Shown: piece after piece, positions 27,134 through 35,850 of the stretch
How the letters are laid out: each line of letters starts with the position of its first letter
Position numbering within the stretch: the stretch's first letter is position 1
Source of the DNA: Caldilineaceae bacterium
GTDB lineage: Bacteria > Chloroflexota > Anaerolineae > Caldilineales > Caldilineaceae
Length of the DNA stretch: 64,000 nucleotides
NCBI GenBank assembly: GCA_022821585.1
Contig: JAJEDI010000097.1
Span: 108,615-172,614 of the forward strand
Direction: 5' to 3'
Translations under genes and position numbers: made by a program
Notes under the pieces: model-generated
The model's input: the letters and a program-made list of their open reading frames with translations, nothing else
Told to the model about the DNA's origin: nothing
Databases searched by the model: none

Positions 27134-27961
27134 ATGCTGACAGATGAACAGAAACGCCAATTTGATAACCAGGGCTACCTCAACGTCCCCGGTCTCTTTT
27201 CTGAAGAAGAGGTCCAACACTTCCGACGCCATTTCATGGACCTGAGGGCGGCCGGCTCCTACCCCGGTGACTCTGCCGGTGTCGACAACAGCAGCAACGA
27301 CCCGCTCAAGAAGTACCCCCGCATGATCCACATGCACCGCTGGGATAAACTCAGCTGGAACTGGATGCTGGACAGTCGGCTGAATGCTTGCATGACCGGC
27401 ATGCTCGGGCGCGAACCCTTCGCCGTGCAGACCATGCTCTACTTCAAACCCCCCGGCGCCCGCGGTCAGGCCCTCCACCAGGACCAGCAGTATCTGCGCG
27501 TACAGCCCGGCACCTGTATCGCCGCCTGGCTCGCCCTCGACGACTGCGACGAAGACAACGGCTGCCTCCGCATGGTCCCCGACAGCCACGCCTGGCCCCT
27601 CCTCTGCACCGCCGAAGCCGACACCACCCAGAGCTTCACCGACGTCACCGTCGACCTGCCCGAAAACGTGGACGCCCAACCCGTCATCATGAGAGCCGGC
27701 GACGTCGTCTTCTTCAACGGCCAGGTCGTGCATGGCAGCTTCCCCAACACCAGCGACGACCGCTTCCGCCGCGCCCTCATCGGCCACTACATCGCTGGTG
27801 AAGCCAGCCAGGTCGCCAAATACTACCACCCCATCTTCCGCATGGATGGGACAGAGGTCGATCTGGGCATCAGCGAGGGCGGTGACCTGTGCGGCCGCTG
27901 GGTAGATGTTGACGGCAAGCCTGAAATCGAAATGCAGCCAAGTGAACAGCTGGCATGGTAG
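27134..27961 (+). CDS. PhyH-family (phytanoyl-CoA dioxygenase-like) Fe(II)/2-oxoglutarate oxygenase
   Basis: A 275-residue protein with the iron facial triad: ALHQDQQY gives H115 and D117, and QVVHGSFPN gives the distal H200. RRALIGHY after it supplies the Arg that binds 2-oxoglutarate. MLTDEQKRQFDNQGYLNVPG is the typical N-terminal helix-strand start. The frame runs further upstream, but ATG at 27134 gives this start. It would hydroxylate an unknown small molecule using iron, oxygen and 2-oxoglutarate. It is only distantly similar to the three tandem paralogues at 57-60 kb. Confidence 0.85.
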   Translation: MLTDEQKRQFDNQGYLNVPGLFSEEEVQHFRRHFMDLRAAGSYPGDSAGVDNSSNDPLKKYPRMIHMHRWDKLSWNWMLDSRLNACMTGMLGREPFAVQTMLYFKPPGARGQALHQDQQYLRVQPGTCIAAWLALDDCDEDNGCLRMVPDSHAWPLLCTAEADTTQSFTDVTVDLPENVDAQPVIMRAGDVVFFNGQVVHGSFPNTSDDRFRRALIGHYIAGEASQVAKYYHPIFRMDGTEVDLGISEGGDLCGRWVDVDGKPEIEMQPSEQLAW

Positions 27962-28071
27962 GCGTCTCCGATCTAGCCAGTCAGTGAGCGAACGCCTGAA
28001 GAACTGATCGCGGGCTGTCTCTCCATATACCAGGCGTTCTCTGCCCACCCCCAATTTGGCACGCGTCCACA

Positions 28072-29448
28072 ATGAAGAGACCAAACATTCTGCTGATAAT
28101 GAGCGATGAGCACGACCCGGCCGTAGCCGGCTGCTACGGCCACCCCCTCGTGCAAACGCCCAACCTCGACAGCCTGGCCGCTGGGGGAGTCCTTTTCGAA
28201 AACGCCTACTGCAACAACCCCATCTGCGTTCCCTCCCGCATGTCCTTCCTCACCGGGAAATACGCCTCCGATGTCAACGTTTTCGACAACGGCTCGCCCC
28301 TGGCGCCCGATATCCCCACCTTCGCCACCTATCTCGAAGCCTCGGGATACGAAACAACCCTTTGCGGTCGCATGCACATGATCGGCCCCGACCGCCTCCA
28401 CGGCTTCGGTCGCCGCCTATTCGACGACAAAGGCGACTGGGTCCGATTCGGCAAGGGCCCCGTCCGTACACCGGAGGCGCGACGGAGTAGCAACTCCCAC
28501 GTCACCGAGTGCGGCCCCGGCCCGCCCCGCTGGCTCGAATACGACAGCACCGTCACCGACCTCAGCGAACGCTTCTTGCGCGACAAAGCCGCCAATCCTT
28601 CCGACAGGCCCTGGTGTCTGGTCGCCAGCTTCATGTACCCGCACTTCCCCCTTTACGCGCCGCAGGAATACCTCGACCTCTACCCGCCTGACCGCATCGA
28701 ACTACCCCATTTGGGCAATGAGACGCTCGCAAACCAGCACCCTGCCATCCGCCATCTGCGCTTCTTCTTCCACAATGACAAACCCCTGCCTGAGGAGCTC
28801 ACACGCGCCGCCCTCGCCAGCTACTTCGCCCTGGTTACACTGACCGACGAGCACATCGGGCGCCTCATGACCATCGTTGACGAATCTTCGCTCCTTGAAA
28901 ACACGGTGATCATATATGTCAGCGACCACAGCGAAATGGCCGGCCAGCACGGAATCTGGCAGAAACAGTGTTTCTACGAATCATCAGTTCGCGTCCCGCT
29001 CATCGCCAGAGGACCACAATTGAAGGCGGGCGCCCGCGTCAGCACAAACGTCAGCCTCGTCGACATCATGCCCACCCTTTTGGACTTGGCCGGTACGCCA
29101 ATTCCTCAAGGTCTCCGGGGCCGCAGCCTGCTTCCTTCGCTGCACGGAGACCCCGTCTCGGAAGAAGTCGTTGTAGCCGAATACCACGCCCAGGGCATGC
29201 TCAGCGCAGGCTACATGGCAAAAAAGGGAAATTTGAAGTATAATCACTATGTCGGCCTTCCGCCGCAGCTGTTCGACTTGGCCGCCGACCCCCATGAATT
29301 CGTCAATCTGGCAGGCCATCCTGGCTGGGCAGCAGCCCAGTCGAACCTGCACCAGGAACTCGTCGCCAGACTGGATCCCGATGAAGTAGACGGCCGCGCC
29401 AAGCGCAACCAGCAGCTTGAAGGCATGGCAAGATCCTACACCGGCTGA
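28072..29448 (+). CDS. Cys-type sulfatase (alkaline-phosphatase superfamily)
   Basis: A 458-residue sulfatase. It begins RPNILLIMSDEHDPAVAGCYG with the metal-binding DE, and the formylglycine motif is C52-VPSR followed by SFLTGKY. IIYVSDHSEMAGQHGIWQK carries the later metal Asp-His. The Cys (not Ser) needs a formylglycine-generating enzyme, which is not in this window. No signal peptide is visible, so it is probably cytoplasmic. It lies beside a dioxygenase and a sugar importer, suggesting desulfation of an imported sulfated compound. Confidence 0.88.
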   Translation: MKRPNILLIMSDEHDPAVAGCYGHPLVQTPNLDSLAAGGVLFENAYCNNPICVPSRMSFLTGKYASDVNVFDNGSPLAPDIPTFATYLEASGYETTLCGRMHMIGPDRLHGFGRRLFDDKGDWVRFGKGPVRTPEARRSSNSHVTECGPGPPRWLEYDSTVTDLSERFLRDKAANPSDRPWCLVASFMYPHFPLYAPQEYLDLYPPDRIELPHLGNETLANQHPAIRHLRFFFHNDKPLPEELTRAALASYFALVTLTDEHIGRLMTIVDESSLLENTVIIYVSDHSEMAGQHGIWQKQCFYESSVRVPLIARGPQLKAGARVSTNVSLVDIMPTLLDLAGTPIPQGLRGRSLLPSLHGDPVSEEVVVAEYHAQGMLSAGYMAKKGNLKYNHYVGLPPQLFDLAADPHEFVNLAGHPGWAAAQSNLHQELVARLDPDEVDGRAKRNQQLEGMARSYTG

Positions 29449-29603
29449 GTCAGCCTGAGGCTGACACGTTTAAGGGAGGTGATTTACCGAGAAATGATGG
29501 ATCCCGCAGGGCTGTTTTCCCGTGACACACTTGGTCAACTGTATCGTGAACCTTCGTTCAATGTTGGAGCGCTGACCACCCGCACACGAAAGGAGAACAA
29601 ACC

Positions 29604-31148
29604 ATGTCCGACCGCACTCTTAGTCGACGACGCTTCCTGCAGGGAATGGGAGTCGCGGCCACCGGCGCCGTAATCGCCGCTTGCGCGCCGCCCGTCCAGC
29701 AAGCGGCCGGCGATATGGCCGAGACCGCTGAAACGCCCGAAATCTGGGTATTTGTCGTTACCGGTTGTACCGCTGGCGGCAACGCGGAAAAGACCAAGGC
29801 CGTGCAGGATCTCATCCTCGAAGAATCCGGCGTCCTCGTCCAGAACTATCTCTCCGCACACGGGGCCGCCTCAACAGAAAAACTGAACCTGTTGATCGCC
29901 TCCGGCACGCAGCCCCTCGACCTCTTTGAAGGATCCTGGCCCGACTTCAAAGGCATCATCACCCCCATGGATGACCTCTTGGACGCCTTTGGCCAGAACG
30001 TCCTCGCCCTCAACAACGACTTCGCCTGGGCGCGTATGAAAGATGCTGAAGGCGTTACCTGGGGTTATCCCCGGCTCGGGCTCATGGCCCACACACACTT
30101 CTGCTTCTTCCGCTCCGATTGGCTCGACGAAGCCGGCCTTGAGACACCCGATACCTGGGATGGCATGGAGGCAACCATCGAAGAATTCAGGGCACTGCAC
30201 GACGAATCCGTTACCACCACCATGGGCCGCCGCCATCTGATGTACAACACGATGGGCGCCTTCACCGAAAACGGCTACTCCAACTGGGTCGACCCCGCCG
30301 ACAACATGCTCAAACCGGTAGAGACCAATCCGGGTTACATCGACTGGCTTACCAAGATGCATGAGTGGTGGGATAAAGGATGGTTCCAGCTCGAGTCCTT
30401 TGCCAATCCTGACTTCCGTGCCATGCTCAAGACCCTCACCATCGGCACTTGGCTGGGCTGGTACTCCCGCATCACTATCTGGTGGGAACAGATTAGATTG
30501 GATTCAGGCTACACCGACATCGACTACACATTCCCCGAAACCATGACCGGGCCCATGGGGCTGGCCAAGACTAACAACGTTGGCGGCAACGCCGCATATA
30601 TGATCCCGCGCAAGTCGCAACATCCCGATGCCGTCATTCGCTTCGCCAACTGGGCCTACGCAGGCCTCCCCGATGAACCTCGGAACCTGGTCATCACCCA
30701 GGCCGGCATCGAAGGCGTCGACTGGGAATGGCACGATAAAGAGGCCGGCCTCTACCGCGCCCTCGTCCCCGCAACCGCCCCCTGCGAGGCCAGATATCCC
30801 AGCGATTACTACCAGGTCAAGGGCATGGGCACCGAACCCCACGTTGTCAGGGTTTTGGAGGACGGTACCGTCCACCGCCAGAGCGCCCACGTCGTCAAGT
30901 ACTACGACCAGTTCCAGTTCGGCAAGATGCCGGTCGACTTTGACGTTCCCTACGACCTGACCGCGATCCGCGACCAGTACCCCGGTCTGTCAGACTTCGA
31001 GCGCCTCATCGACGAAGAATCGGTCAAGTTCATTACCGGTGCTCGCCCCCTGGCCGAATGGGGCAACTTCCTCGACTCGCTGCAGGGCGCTGGCTTGGAC
31101 AGATGGAGCGAGTTGCACACAGAACAGTACCGTCAGTACCACCCTTAG
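29604..31148 (+). CDS. Tat-type lipoprotein solute-binding protein of an LplA-like ABC importer (paralogue 1)
   Basis: A 514-residue extracellular solute-binding protein. The signal has SRRRFLQG (twin-arginine) and lipobox IAAC with the lipidated C27, so it is exported folded and membrane anchored. Aromatic motifs such as DTWDGMEATIEEFRAL fit the family 1 binding fold of LplA/YtcQ-type oligosaccharide importers. AAAGGAG precedes the ATG. A close paralogue follows immediately, sharing long identical blocks such as RRHLMYNT and MLKTLTIG. A strong hairpin sits between the two genes. Confidence 0.85.
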   Translation: MSDRTLSRRRFLQGMGVAATGAVIAACAPPVQQAAGDMAETAETPEIWVFVVTGCTAGGNAEKTKAVQDLILEESGVLVQNYLSAHGAASTEKLNLLIASGTQPLDLFEGSWPDFKGIITPMDDLLDAFGQNVLALNNDFAWARMKDAEGVTWGYPRLGLMAHTHFCFFRSDWLDEAGLETPDTWDGMEATIEEFRALHDESVTTTMGRRHLMYNTMGAFTENGYSNWVDPADNMLKPVETNPGYIDWLTKMHEWWDKGWFQLESFANPDFRAMLKTLTIGTWLGWYSRITIWWEQIRLDSGYTDIDYTFPETMTGPMGLAKTNNVGGNAAYMIPRKSQHPDAVIRFANWAYAGLPDEPRNLVITQAGIEGVDWEWHDKEAGLYRALVPATAPCEARYPSDYYQVKGMGTEPHVVRVLEDGTVHRQSAHVVKYYDQFQFGKMPVDFDVPYDLTAIRDQYPGLSDFERLIDEESVKFITGARPLAEWGNFLDSLQGAGLDRWSELHTEQYRQYHP

Positions 31149-31162
31149 TTGTGTCGGCCAGC

Positions 31163-31195
31163 CGGTCGGGGCGAACTTTCAACTCGCCCCGACCG
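31163..31195 (+). terminator. 12-bp perfect hairpin between the two binding-protein genes
   Basis: CGGTCGGGGCGA (31163-31174) pairs fully with TCGCCCCGACCG (31184-31195) around a 9-base loop, followed by TTCTATATA. It could act as a partial terminator or as an mRNA-stabilising hairpin for the upstream binding-protein message. Confidence 0.7.
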
Positions 31196-31251
31196 TTCTA
31201 TATACATGTAGTTCCATTTGTCACAACTCTCAGCTAATGAAAGGAATCCAC

Positions 31252-32811
31252 ATGACAACTCAGTCTAGGCCTACACGCCGCCAGTTCCTGCAAGGTGTCG
31301 GCATGGTAGCTACAGGCGCCGTTATCGCTGCCTGCGCGCCGCCGGTCGCAGCACCGGCCGGCGACGGTGGCGCCATGGAAACCCCCGAAATCTGGTTCGG
31401 AACGACCAATCCCTGCCCTGGCGGCGGTAACCCGGAACGCACCGACGCCGTCCGCCAGCTCATCCTCGAAGAGACAGGGGTCCTGGTCAACACCAACATC
31501 CTGCCGCCAGGTGCCGCCGCCACCGAAAAACTCAATCTCCTGCTCGCTTCAGGCACCCAGCCCCTCGACCTCTTCGTCGGCAACTGGCCCGACTTCAAGG
31601 GCATCACCCTCCCCATGGACGACCTGCTTGAAGTCCACGGCGCCGACATCCTCGCCGGTCACTCCGATCTCGACTGGCGCATGATGAAGGACTTCGAAGG
31701 CACCACCTGGGGCTATCCCCGGCTCGGACTCATGGGGCATACCCACTTCCCCTATTTCCGCACCGACTGGCTCGCCGAAGCCGGCCTCGAAATACCCGAT
31801 ACCTGGGATGGCATGGAACACGCCTACGAAGCGATGAAGGAAAACCACGACGAAGCAGTCATCGTCGCCATGGGCCGCCGCCACCTCATGTACAATACGC
31901 TCGGCGCCTTCACTGAACACGGCTTCTCCCGCTGGATCGACCCCGCCGACAATATGCTCAAACCCCCGGAGCTGCAGCCCGGCTACCAGGACTGGCTCGC
32001 CAAGATGAACGAATGGTGGGACAATGGCTGGCTCCAGCGCGAGTCTTTCGCCAATCCCGACTATCGCGCCATGCTCAAGACTCTGACAATCGGCGTCTGG
32101 CTCGGCTGGTACTCCCGTATGACCATCTGGTGGGACCAGATCCGCCGCGACGCAGGCTACGAAAAGGAAGACTACGACTTCGCACTCAAGATTACAGGAC
32201 CCGCCGGAGTCGCCAAGACCAACAACGCCGGCTCCAACACCGCCTACATGATCCCCCGCAAGTCCAACTATCCCGAGGCGGTTATCAAGTATGCCAACTG
32301 GATCTACGAGGACGGTCCCGATGACGTAACCAACTACCTTATCGCTTCTTGGGGCGTGCCCGGCGAAGACTGGGAATGGATCGACAAAGAGGGCAAGGTC
32401 GCCCGCCTCCACTCCGCTGGCAGCACCGTCTGCGAAGAAAAGTACTCCCGCGACTTCCAGATTACCCTCGGACTCGGGCCGGAAACTTGGGCCACCGCCG
32501 TCAAGCTTCAGCAGGATGACGGCACAATCGAGTGGAACCGCCACTGGCAGCACATCAACACCTATTGGAACCAGTACGAAGGCGGACGCATGCCCGTCGA
32601 CTTCGACGTGCCTTACGACCGCACTGCCATTCGCGATGCCTTCCCCGGCGAACCCGACTTCGAACGCTTCGTCGAAGAGGAAAGCATCAAGTTCATCACC
32701 GGCGCCCGCCCAATTGTAGAATGGGGCAACTTCGTCGATGAGATGAACAACGCCGGTCTCGAGCAGTGGAGCGAGCTCTACACCCAGCAGTTCCGGCTCT
32801 ATCACCCCTAA
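31252..32811 (+). CDS. Tat-type lipoprotein solute-binding protein (paralogue 2)
   Basis: A 519-residue paralogue of the preceding protein. The signal carries TRRQFLQG (twin-arginine) and lipobox IAAC with C28. It shares the same fold and blocks such as HLMYNTLGAFTE, WIDPADNMLKP and RAMLKTLTIGVWLGWYSR. ATG at 31252 has GAAAGGAAT upstream; an ATG at 31237 is in frame but would displace the signal. Two similar binders may bind related substrates or raise binder dosage. A second strong hairpin follows it. Confidence 0.85.
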   Translation: MTTQSRPTRRQFLQGVGMVATGAVIAACAPPVAAPAGDGGAMETPEIWFGTTNPCPGGGNPERTDAVRQLILEETGVLVNTNILPPGAAATEKLNLLLASGTQPLDLFVGNWPDFKGITLPMDDLLEVHGADILAGHSDLDWRMMKDFEGTTWGYPRLGLMGHTHFPYFRTDWLAEAGLEIPDTWDGMEHAYEAMKENHDEAVIVAMGRRHLMYNTLGAFTEHGFSRWIDPADNMLKPPELQPGYQDWLAKMNEWWDNGWLQRESFANPDYRAMLKTLTIGVWLGWYSRMTIWWDQIRRDAGYEKEDYDFALKITGPAGVAKTNNAGSNTAYMIPRKSNYPEAVIKYANWIYEDGPDDVTNYLIASWGVPGEDWEWIDKEGKVARLHSAGSTVCEEKYSRDFQITLGLGPETWATAVKLQQDDGTIEWNRHWQHINTYWNQYEGGRMPVDFDVPYDRTAIRDAFPGEPDFERFVEEESIKFITGARPIVEWGNFVDEMNNAGLEQWSELYTQQFRLYHP

Positions 32812-32825
32812 TTGACCTGTACCAT

Positions 32826-32856
32826 GAGGGAAGGAGGGCGTGCCCCTCCTTCCCTC
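32826..32856 (+). terminator. 13-bp perfect hairpin between binding protein 2 and the first permease
   Basis: GAGGGAAGGAGGG (32826-32838) pairs fully with CCCTCCTTCCCTC (32844-32856) around five bases. No clear T-tract follows. It may cause partial termination or protect the upstream message, giving more binder than permease. Confidence 0.65.
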
Positions 32857-32887
32857 TGCCCTCCCCTCGGCGACAGGAGGTGGACGA

Positions 32888-33880
32888 ATGCAACAACCCC
32901 TTGGCGAACAGATCAGAGTACGACTTGAGCAGGATGCCCCTGTCTTTGCGGAGAAGAAGGGCTTCCGCGAAGCGTGGCGCCAGATCAAGCGCGACCGCTT
33001 CCTATACGCCCTTGCCGCACTTCCCCTGCTCTACTTCGTAGTATTTCGCTACCTCCCCATGGTCGGCCTGATCATCGCCTTTCAGGACTACGATCCCTTC
33101 CTCGGCATCGGTGCCATGTTCAGCCTGGATAACTTTGTGGGGTTCAAACACTTCACCAACTTTTTCGACTCCATCTTCTTCTGGAACATCGTTCGCAATA
33201 CCGTTCTCATCAGCTTCTACAAACTGTTATTCGGTTTTCCACTTCCTATTATCCTCGCTCTCCTGATCAACGAGGTGCGAATTACTGTATTTCAACGCAC
33301 CGTCCAGACCATTTCTTACCTGCCGCACTTCTTCTCTATGGTAGTAGCCGCCGGCATCGTCCGCGCAATGCTTACTCCGCAAGGTGGCCTACTCAATCAG
33401 GCTATCGTCGCCTTTGGCGGCGAAGCCCAGGCCTTTCTTACCGATCCCAACCTCTTCCGTTCCATACTGGTCACCATGGACATATGGCAGCAGGCCGGCT
33501 GGAACAGTATTATCTTTTTGGCTGCCATGGCCACCATCAACCCGGAAATGTACGAAGCCGCCGCCATGGACGGCGCCAACCGCTTCCAGCGCATGTGGTA
33601 CGTCACCCTGCCCAGCATCTCCTTCGCAATCGTCATCATCCTCATCTTCCGTATCGGCGGTATGCTGGACGCAGGTTTCGAGCAGATTCTGCTCCTTTAT
33701 TCACCCTCCGTCTACTCCGTCTCCGACATCATCGATACCTACGTATATCGCGCCGGCCTCATCGGCCGCCAATACTCATTCGGGGCCGCGGTAGGCCTCT
33801 TCAAGTCAGTTCTTGCACTGATCCTTATGTATATGGCAAACAAAGTTGCCCAGTACCTGGGCCAGGAAGGCCTCTGGTAG
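32888..33880 (+). CDS. LplB-type ABC sugar permease
   Basis: A 330-residue inner-membrane permease with about six hydrophobic helices. RDRFLYALAALPLLYFVVFRYLPM starts the LplB/YteP pattern, and the coupling EAA motif reads EAAAMDGANRFQRMWYVTLP. ATG at 32888 follows an AGGAGG ribosome site seven bases before it; the longer upstream frame is non-coding. It pairs with the next gene to form the transport pore. No ATP-binding subunit is encoded nearby. Confidence 0.88.
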   Translation: MQQPLGEQIRVRLEQDAPVFAEKKGFREAWRQIKRDRFLYALAALPLLYFVVFRYLPMVGLIIAFQDYDPFLGIGAMFSLDNFVGFKHFTNFFDSIFFWNIVRNTVLISFYKLLFGFPLPIILALLINEVRITVFQRTVQTISYLPHFFSMVVAAGIVRAMLTPQGGLLNQAIVAFGGEAQAFLTDPNLFRSILVTMDIWQQAGWNSIIFLAAMATINPEMYEAAAMDGANRFQRMWYVTLPSISFAIVIILIFRIGGMLDAGFEQILLLYSPSVYSVSDIIDTYVYRAGLIGRQYSFGAAVGLFKSVLALILMYMANKVAQYLGQEGLW

Positions 33881-33889
33881 GAGAACACA

Positions 33890-34780
33890 ATGAAACTTTC
33901 CCGGGGCGAAAAGCTGTTCGACTGGATCAATATCTTTGTTCTCGCCATCCTTACGCTGTTCTTTCTGATCCCTTTCCTCTCTGTGGTCTCCACTTCGCTC
34001 GTCAGCGGTAGAGAGTACGCCTTGCGCGGGCTGTTTATCCTCTACCCGTACCGGCCCGTACTCAGCTCCTATGACATGCTCCTCGGCCAGGGCTCAATAG
34101 TAGTCAACGCTTATATAGTCACCTCCGCTCGCGTTGTCGTCGGTACTGGCCTCGGCCTTGCATTCACCTTCCCTCTCGCCTACGTACTCTCCAAGCGCAG
34201 ACTATACGGCCGTGTACCCATTACAATGTTTATCTTTTTCACCATGCTCTTTCACGGCGGCCTGATTCCAAACTTTGTCCTGGTGGAAAAGATCCGACTG
34301 TTGGATAGTTTCTGGGCAATGATTTGGCCGGTCCTGATCAACCCCTGGTGGCTCCTGATCATGCGTAACTTCATGTTGGCCATCCCCGAAGAACTGGAGG
34401 AGGCCGCTATCATGGATGGCGCTAGCCCTCTCGTGGTTCTCCTGCGTGTCTACCTCCCCCTTTCCATGCCCGTAATCGCAACGATCGGTCTCTGGTATGC
34501 AGTCTTTCATTGGAACCAATGGTTCGACGCGGCAATTTACATCAACGATCCCAAAAAGCTGCCCCTCCAACTGATCCTGCGCGGCATCCTCGAATACGGC
34601 ACCGGCCAGTACAGCGACTACTCCGGCCTCGCCGAAATGACCGAGCTCACCGACCCGCCGCCGGCTGAGTCCCTCAAAGCCGCCATGATCGTCATCACCA
34701 CCCTGCCGATCCTCATGATCTACCCCTTCATCCAGCGCTACTTCGTCAGGGGCATCATGCTCGGCTCCATCAAAGGCTGA
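33890..34780 (+). CDS. LplC-type ABC sugar permease
   Basis: A 296-residue permease, 9 bases after the first, with an AGGAG ribosome site. It has six predicted helices, PLAYVLSKRRLYGRVP, and the EAA motif EEAAIMDGASPLVVLLRVYLP. The C-terminal YFVRGIMLGSIKG is the standard family ending. It belongs to the same importer as the LplB-like permease and the two lipoproteins upstream. Confidence 0.88.
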   Translation: MKLSRGEKLFDWINIFVLAILTLFFLIPFLSVVSTSLVSGREYALRGLFILYPYRPVLSSYDMLLGQGSIVVNAYIVTSARVVVGTGLGLAFTFPLAYVLSKRRLYGRVPITMFIFFTMLFHGGLIPNFVLVEKIRLLDSFWAMIWPVLINPWWLLIMRNFMLAIPEELEEAAIMDGASPLVVLLRVYLPLSMPVIATIGLWYAVFHWNQWFDAAIYINDPKKLPLQLILRGILEYGTGQYSDYSGLAEMTELTDPPPAESLKAAMIVITTLPILMIYPFIQRYFVRGIMLGSIKG

Positions 34781-34787
34781 TACCACC

Positions 34788-35696
34788 ATGGACAACTCCT
34801 TCCACGGCGCATGGCCCGCGCTCATCACGCCTGCCACCGCCGACGGCGGCGCCAACCTCACCGCCCTTCGCGAGCTGATCGACTACATGCTCGCCAAGAA
34901 TGTCGACGGCCTCTACGTCCTCGGCGGCACCGGCGAAGGTCTCCTGATCTCAGCCGAGGATCGCCGCCGCGTCGTCGAAACCGCCATCGAACAGGTCGGC
35001 GGCCGCATACCCGTCATCGTCCACGTCGGCAGCATCAGCACCGTCGAAGCCGCCGCCCTTGCCTGCCATGCCCAGGAGAAGGGAGCCGACGGCGTCAGCT
35101 CCGTGATGCCCGTCTATCTCGGCGGCCTCGAAGCAACCTACCTCCACTACGGCGCCATCGCCGCCGCCGCGCCCAACCTGCCCTTCTTCCCCTATCTCTT
35201 CGGCGGCCAGATCGACGCCTTTTCCCTGATGAAGGAACTCCGCTGCCGCATTCCCAACATAGGCGGCGCTAAGTACACTGGCCCCAGCATGTACGAGATC
35301 GCACAGATCATCGAGCTGGGCGACGATTTGCCCTCCGACCGCGGCTGGACAATCTTCTCCGGAATGGATGAACAGTGCGTCTTTGCCGCCATGATGAACG
35401 CGCCCGGCAACATCGGTTCCACCCTCAACGTCATGCCCGGCCCCTACAGCAAAATGCGCGCCTGCCTCGACTCCGGCGACTTTGCCCAGGCCCTTGACCT
35501 CCAGAAACAGGCCAACCGCCTCACCGCCGTCATGATCGACCACGGTGTCGCCGCCGCCCTGCGCGTCGCCATGAAGGCCCTCGGCATCGACTGCGGGCCC
35601 CTCCGCCTCCCTCAGGAAACGATCTCTCCCCAAAAAGAGGAAATTCTACTGGCAGACCTCGAAGAGGCTGGCCTCGCCGCCCTCGCCGCCATGTAG
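34788..35696 (+). CDS. DapA/NanA-family lyase (class I aldolase)
   Basis: A 302-residue TIM-barrel aldolase of the DHDPS/N-acetylneuraminate lyase family. GGTGE (46-50) is the carboxylate-binding loop in its lyase-type form, FPYLFG gives Y136, and GGAKYTG gives the Schiff-base K162. The start is 7 bases after the permease stop, so it is part of the importer operon. It likely cleaves a 2-keto acid sugar derived from the imported substrate, such as a sialic-acid-like or 2-keto-3-deoxy compound; this is inference from family and context. Confidence 0.8.
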   Translation: MDNSFHGAWPALITPATADGGANLTALRELIDYMLAKNVDGLYVLGGTGEGLLISAEDRRRVVETAIEQVGGRIPVIVHVGSISTVEAAALACHAQEKGADGVSSVMPVYLGGLEATYLHYGAIAAAAPNLPFFPYLFGGQIDAFSLMKELRCRIPNIGGAKYTGPSMYEIAQIIELGDDLPSDRGWTIFSGMDEQCVFAAMMNAPGNIGSTLNVMPGPYSKMRACLDSGDFAQALDLQKQANRLTAVMIDHGVAAALRVAMKALGIDCGPLRLPQETISPQKEEILLADLEEAGLAALAAM

Positions 35697-35850
35697 TCCG
35701 CCGCCCATCGCCAACACACCTCGAAACGCATCCCTATATGCCCGGTTTTGGCCAATCCAACCGCGTGGCGTAGCATGGATTTAGACAACCGGTCAGTCGC
35801 ACAACGTGCCTTGGCCGCGCCGTCCTACTCTGTCAAAGTGAGGGCCCTGC

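Noticed and set aside
27017..28084. Antisense open frame opposite the dioxygenase gene
   Set aside because: The sense strand encodes a PhyH-like protein with all iron ligands; the antisense frame has biased, motif-free sequence.
31549..32988. Long antisense open frame opposite the second binding-protein gene
   Set aside because: It is the reverse of a clear Tat lipoprotein gene and has no domain signature.
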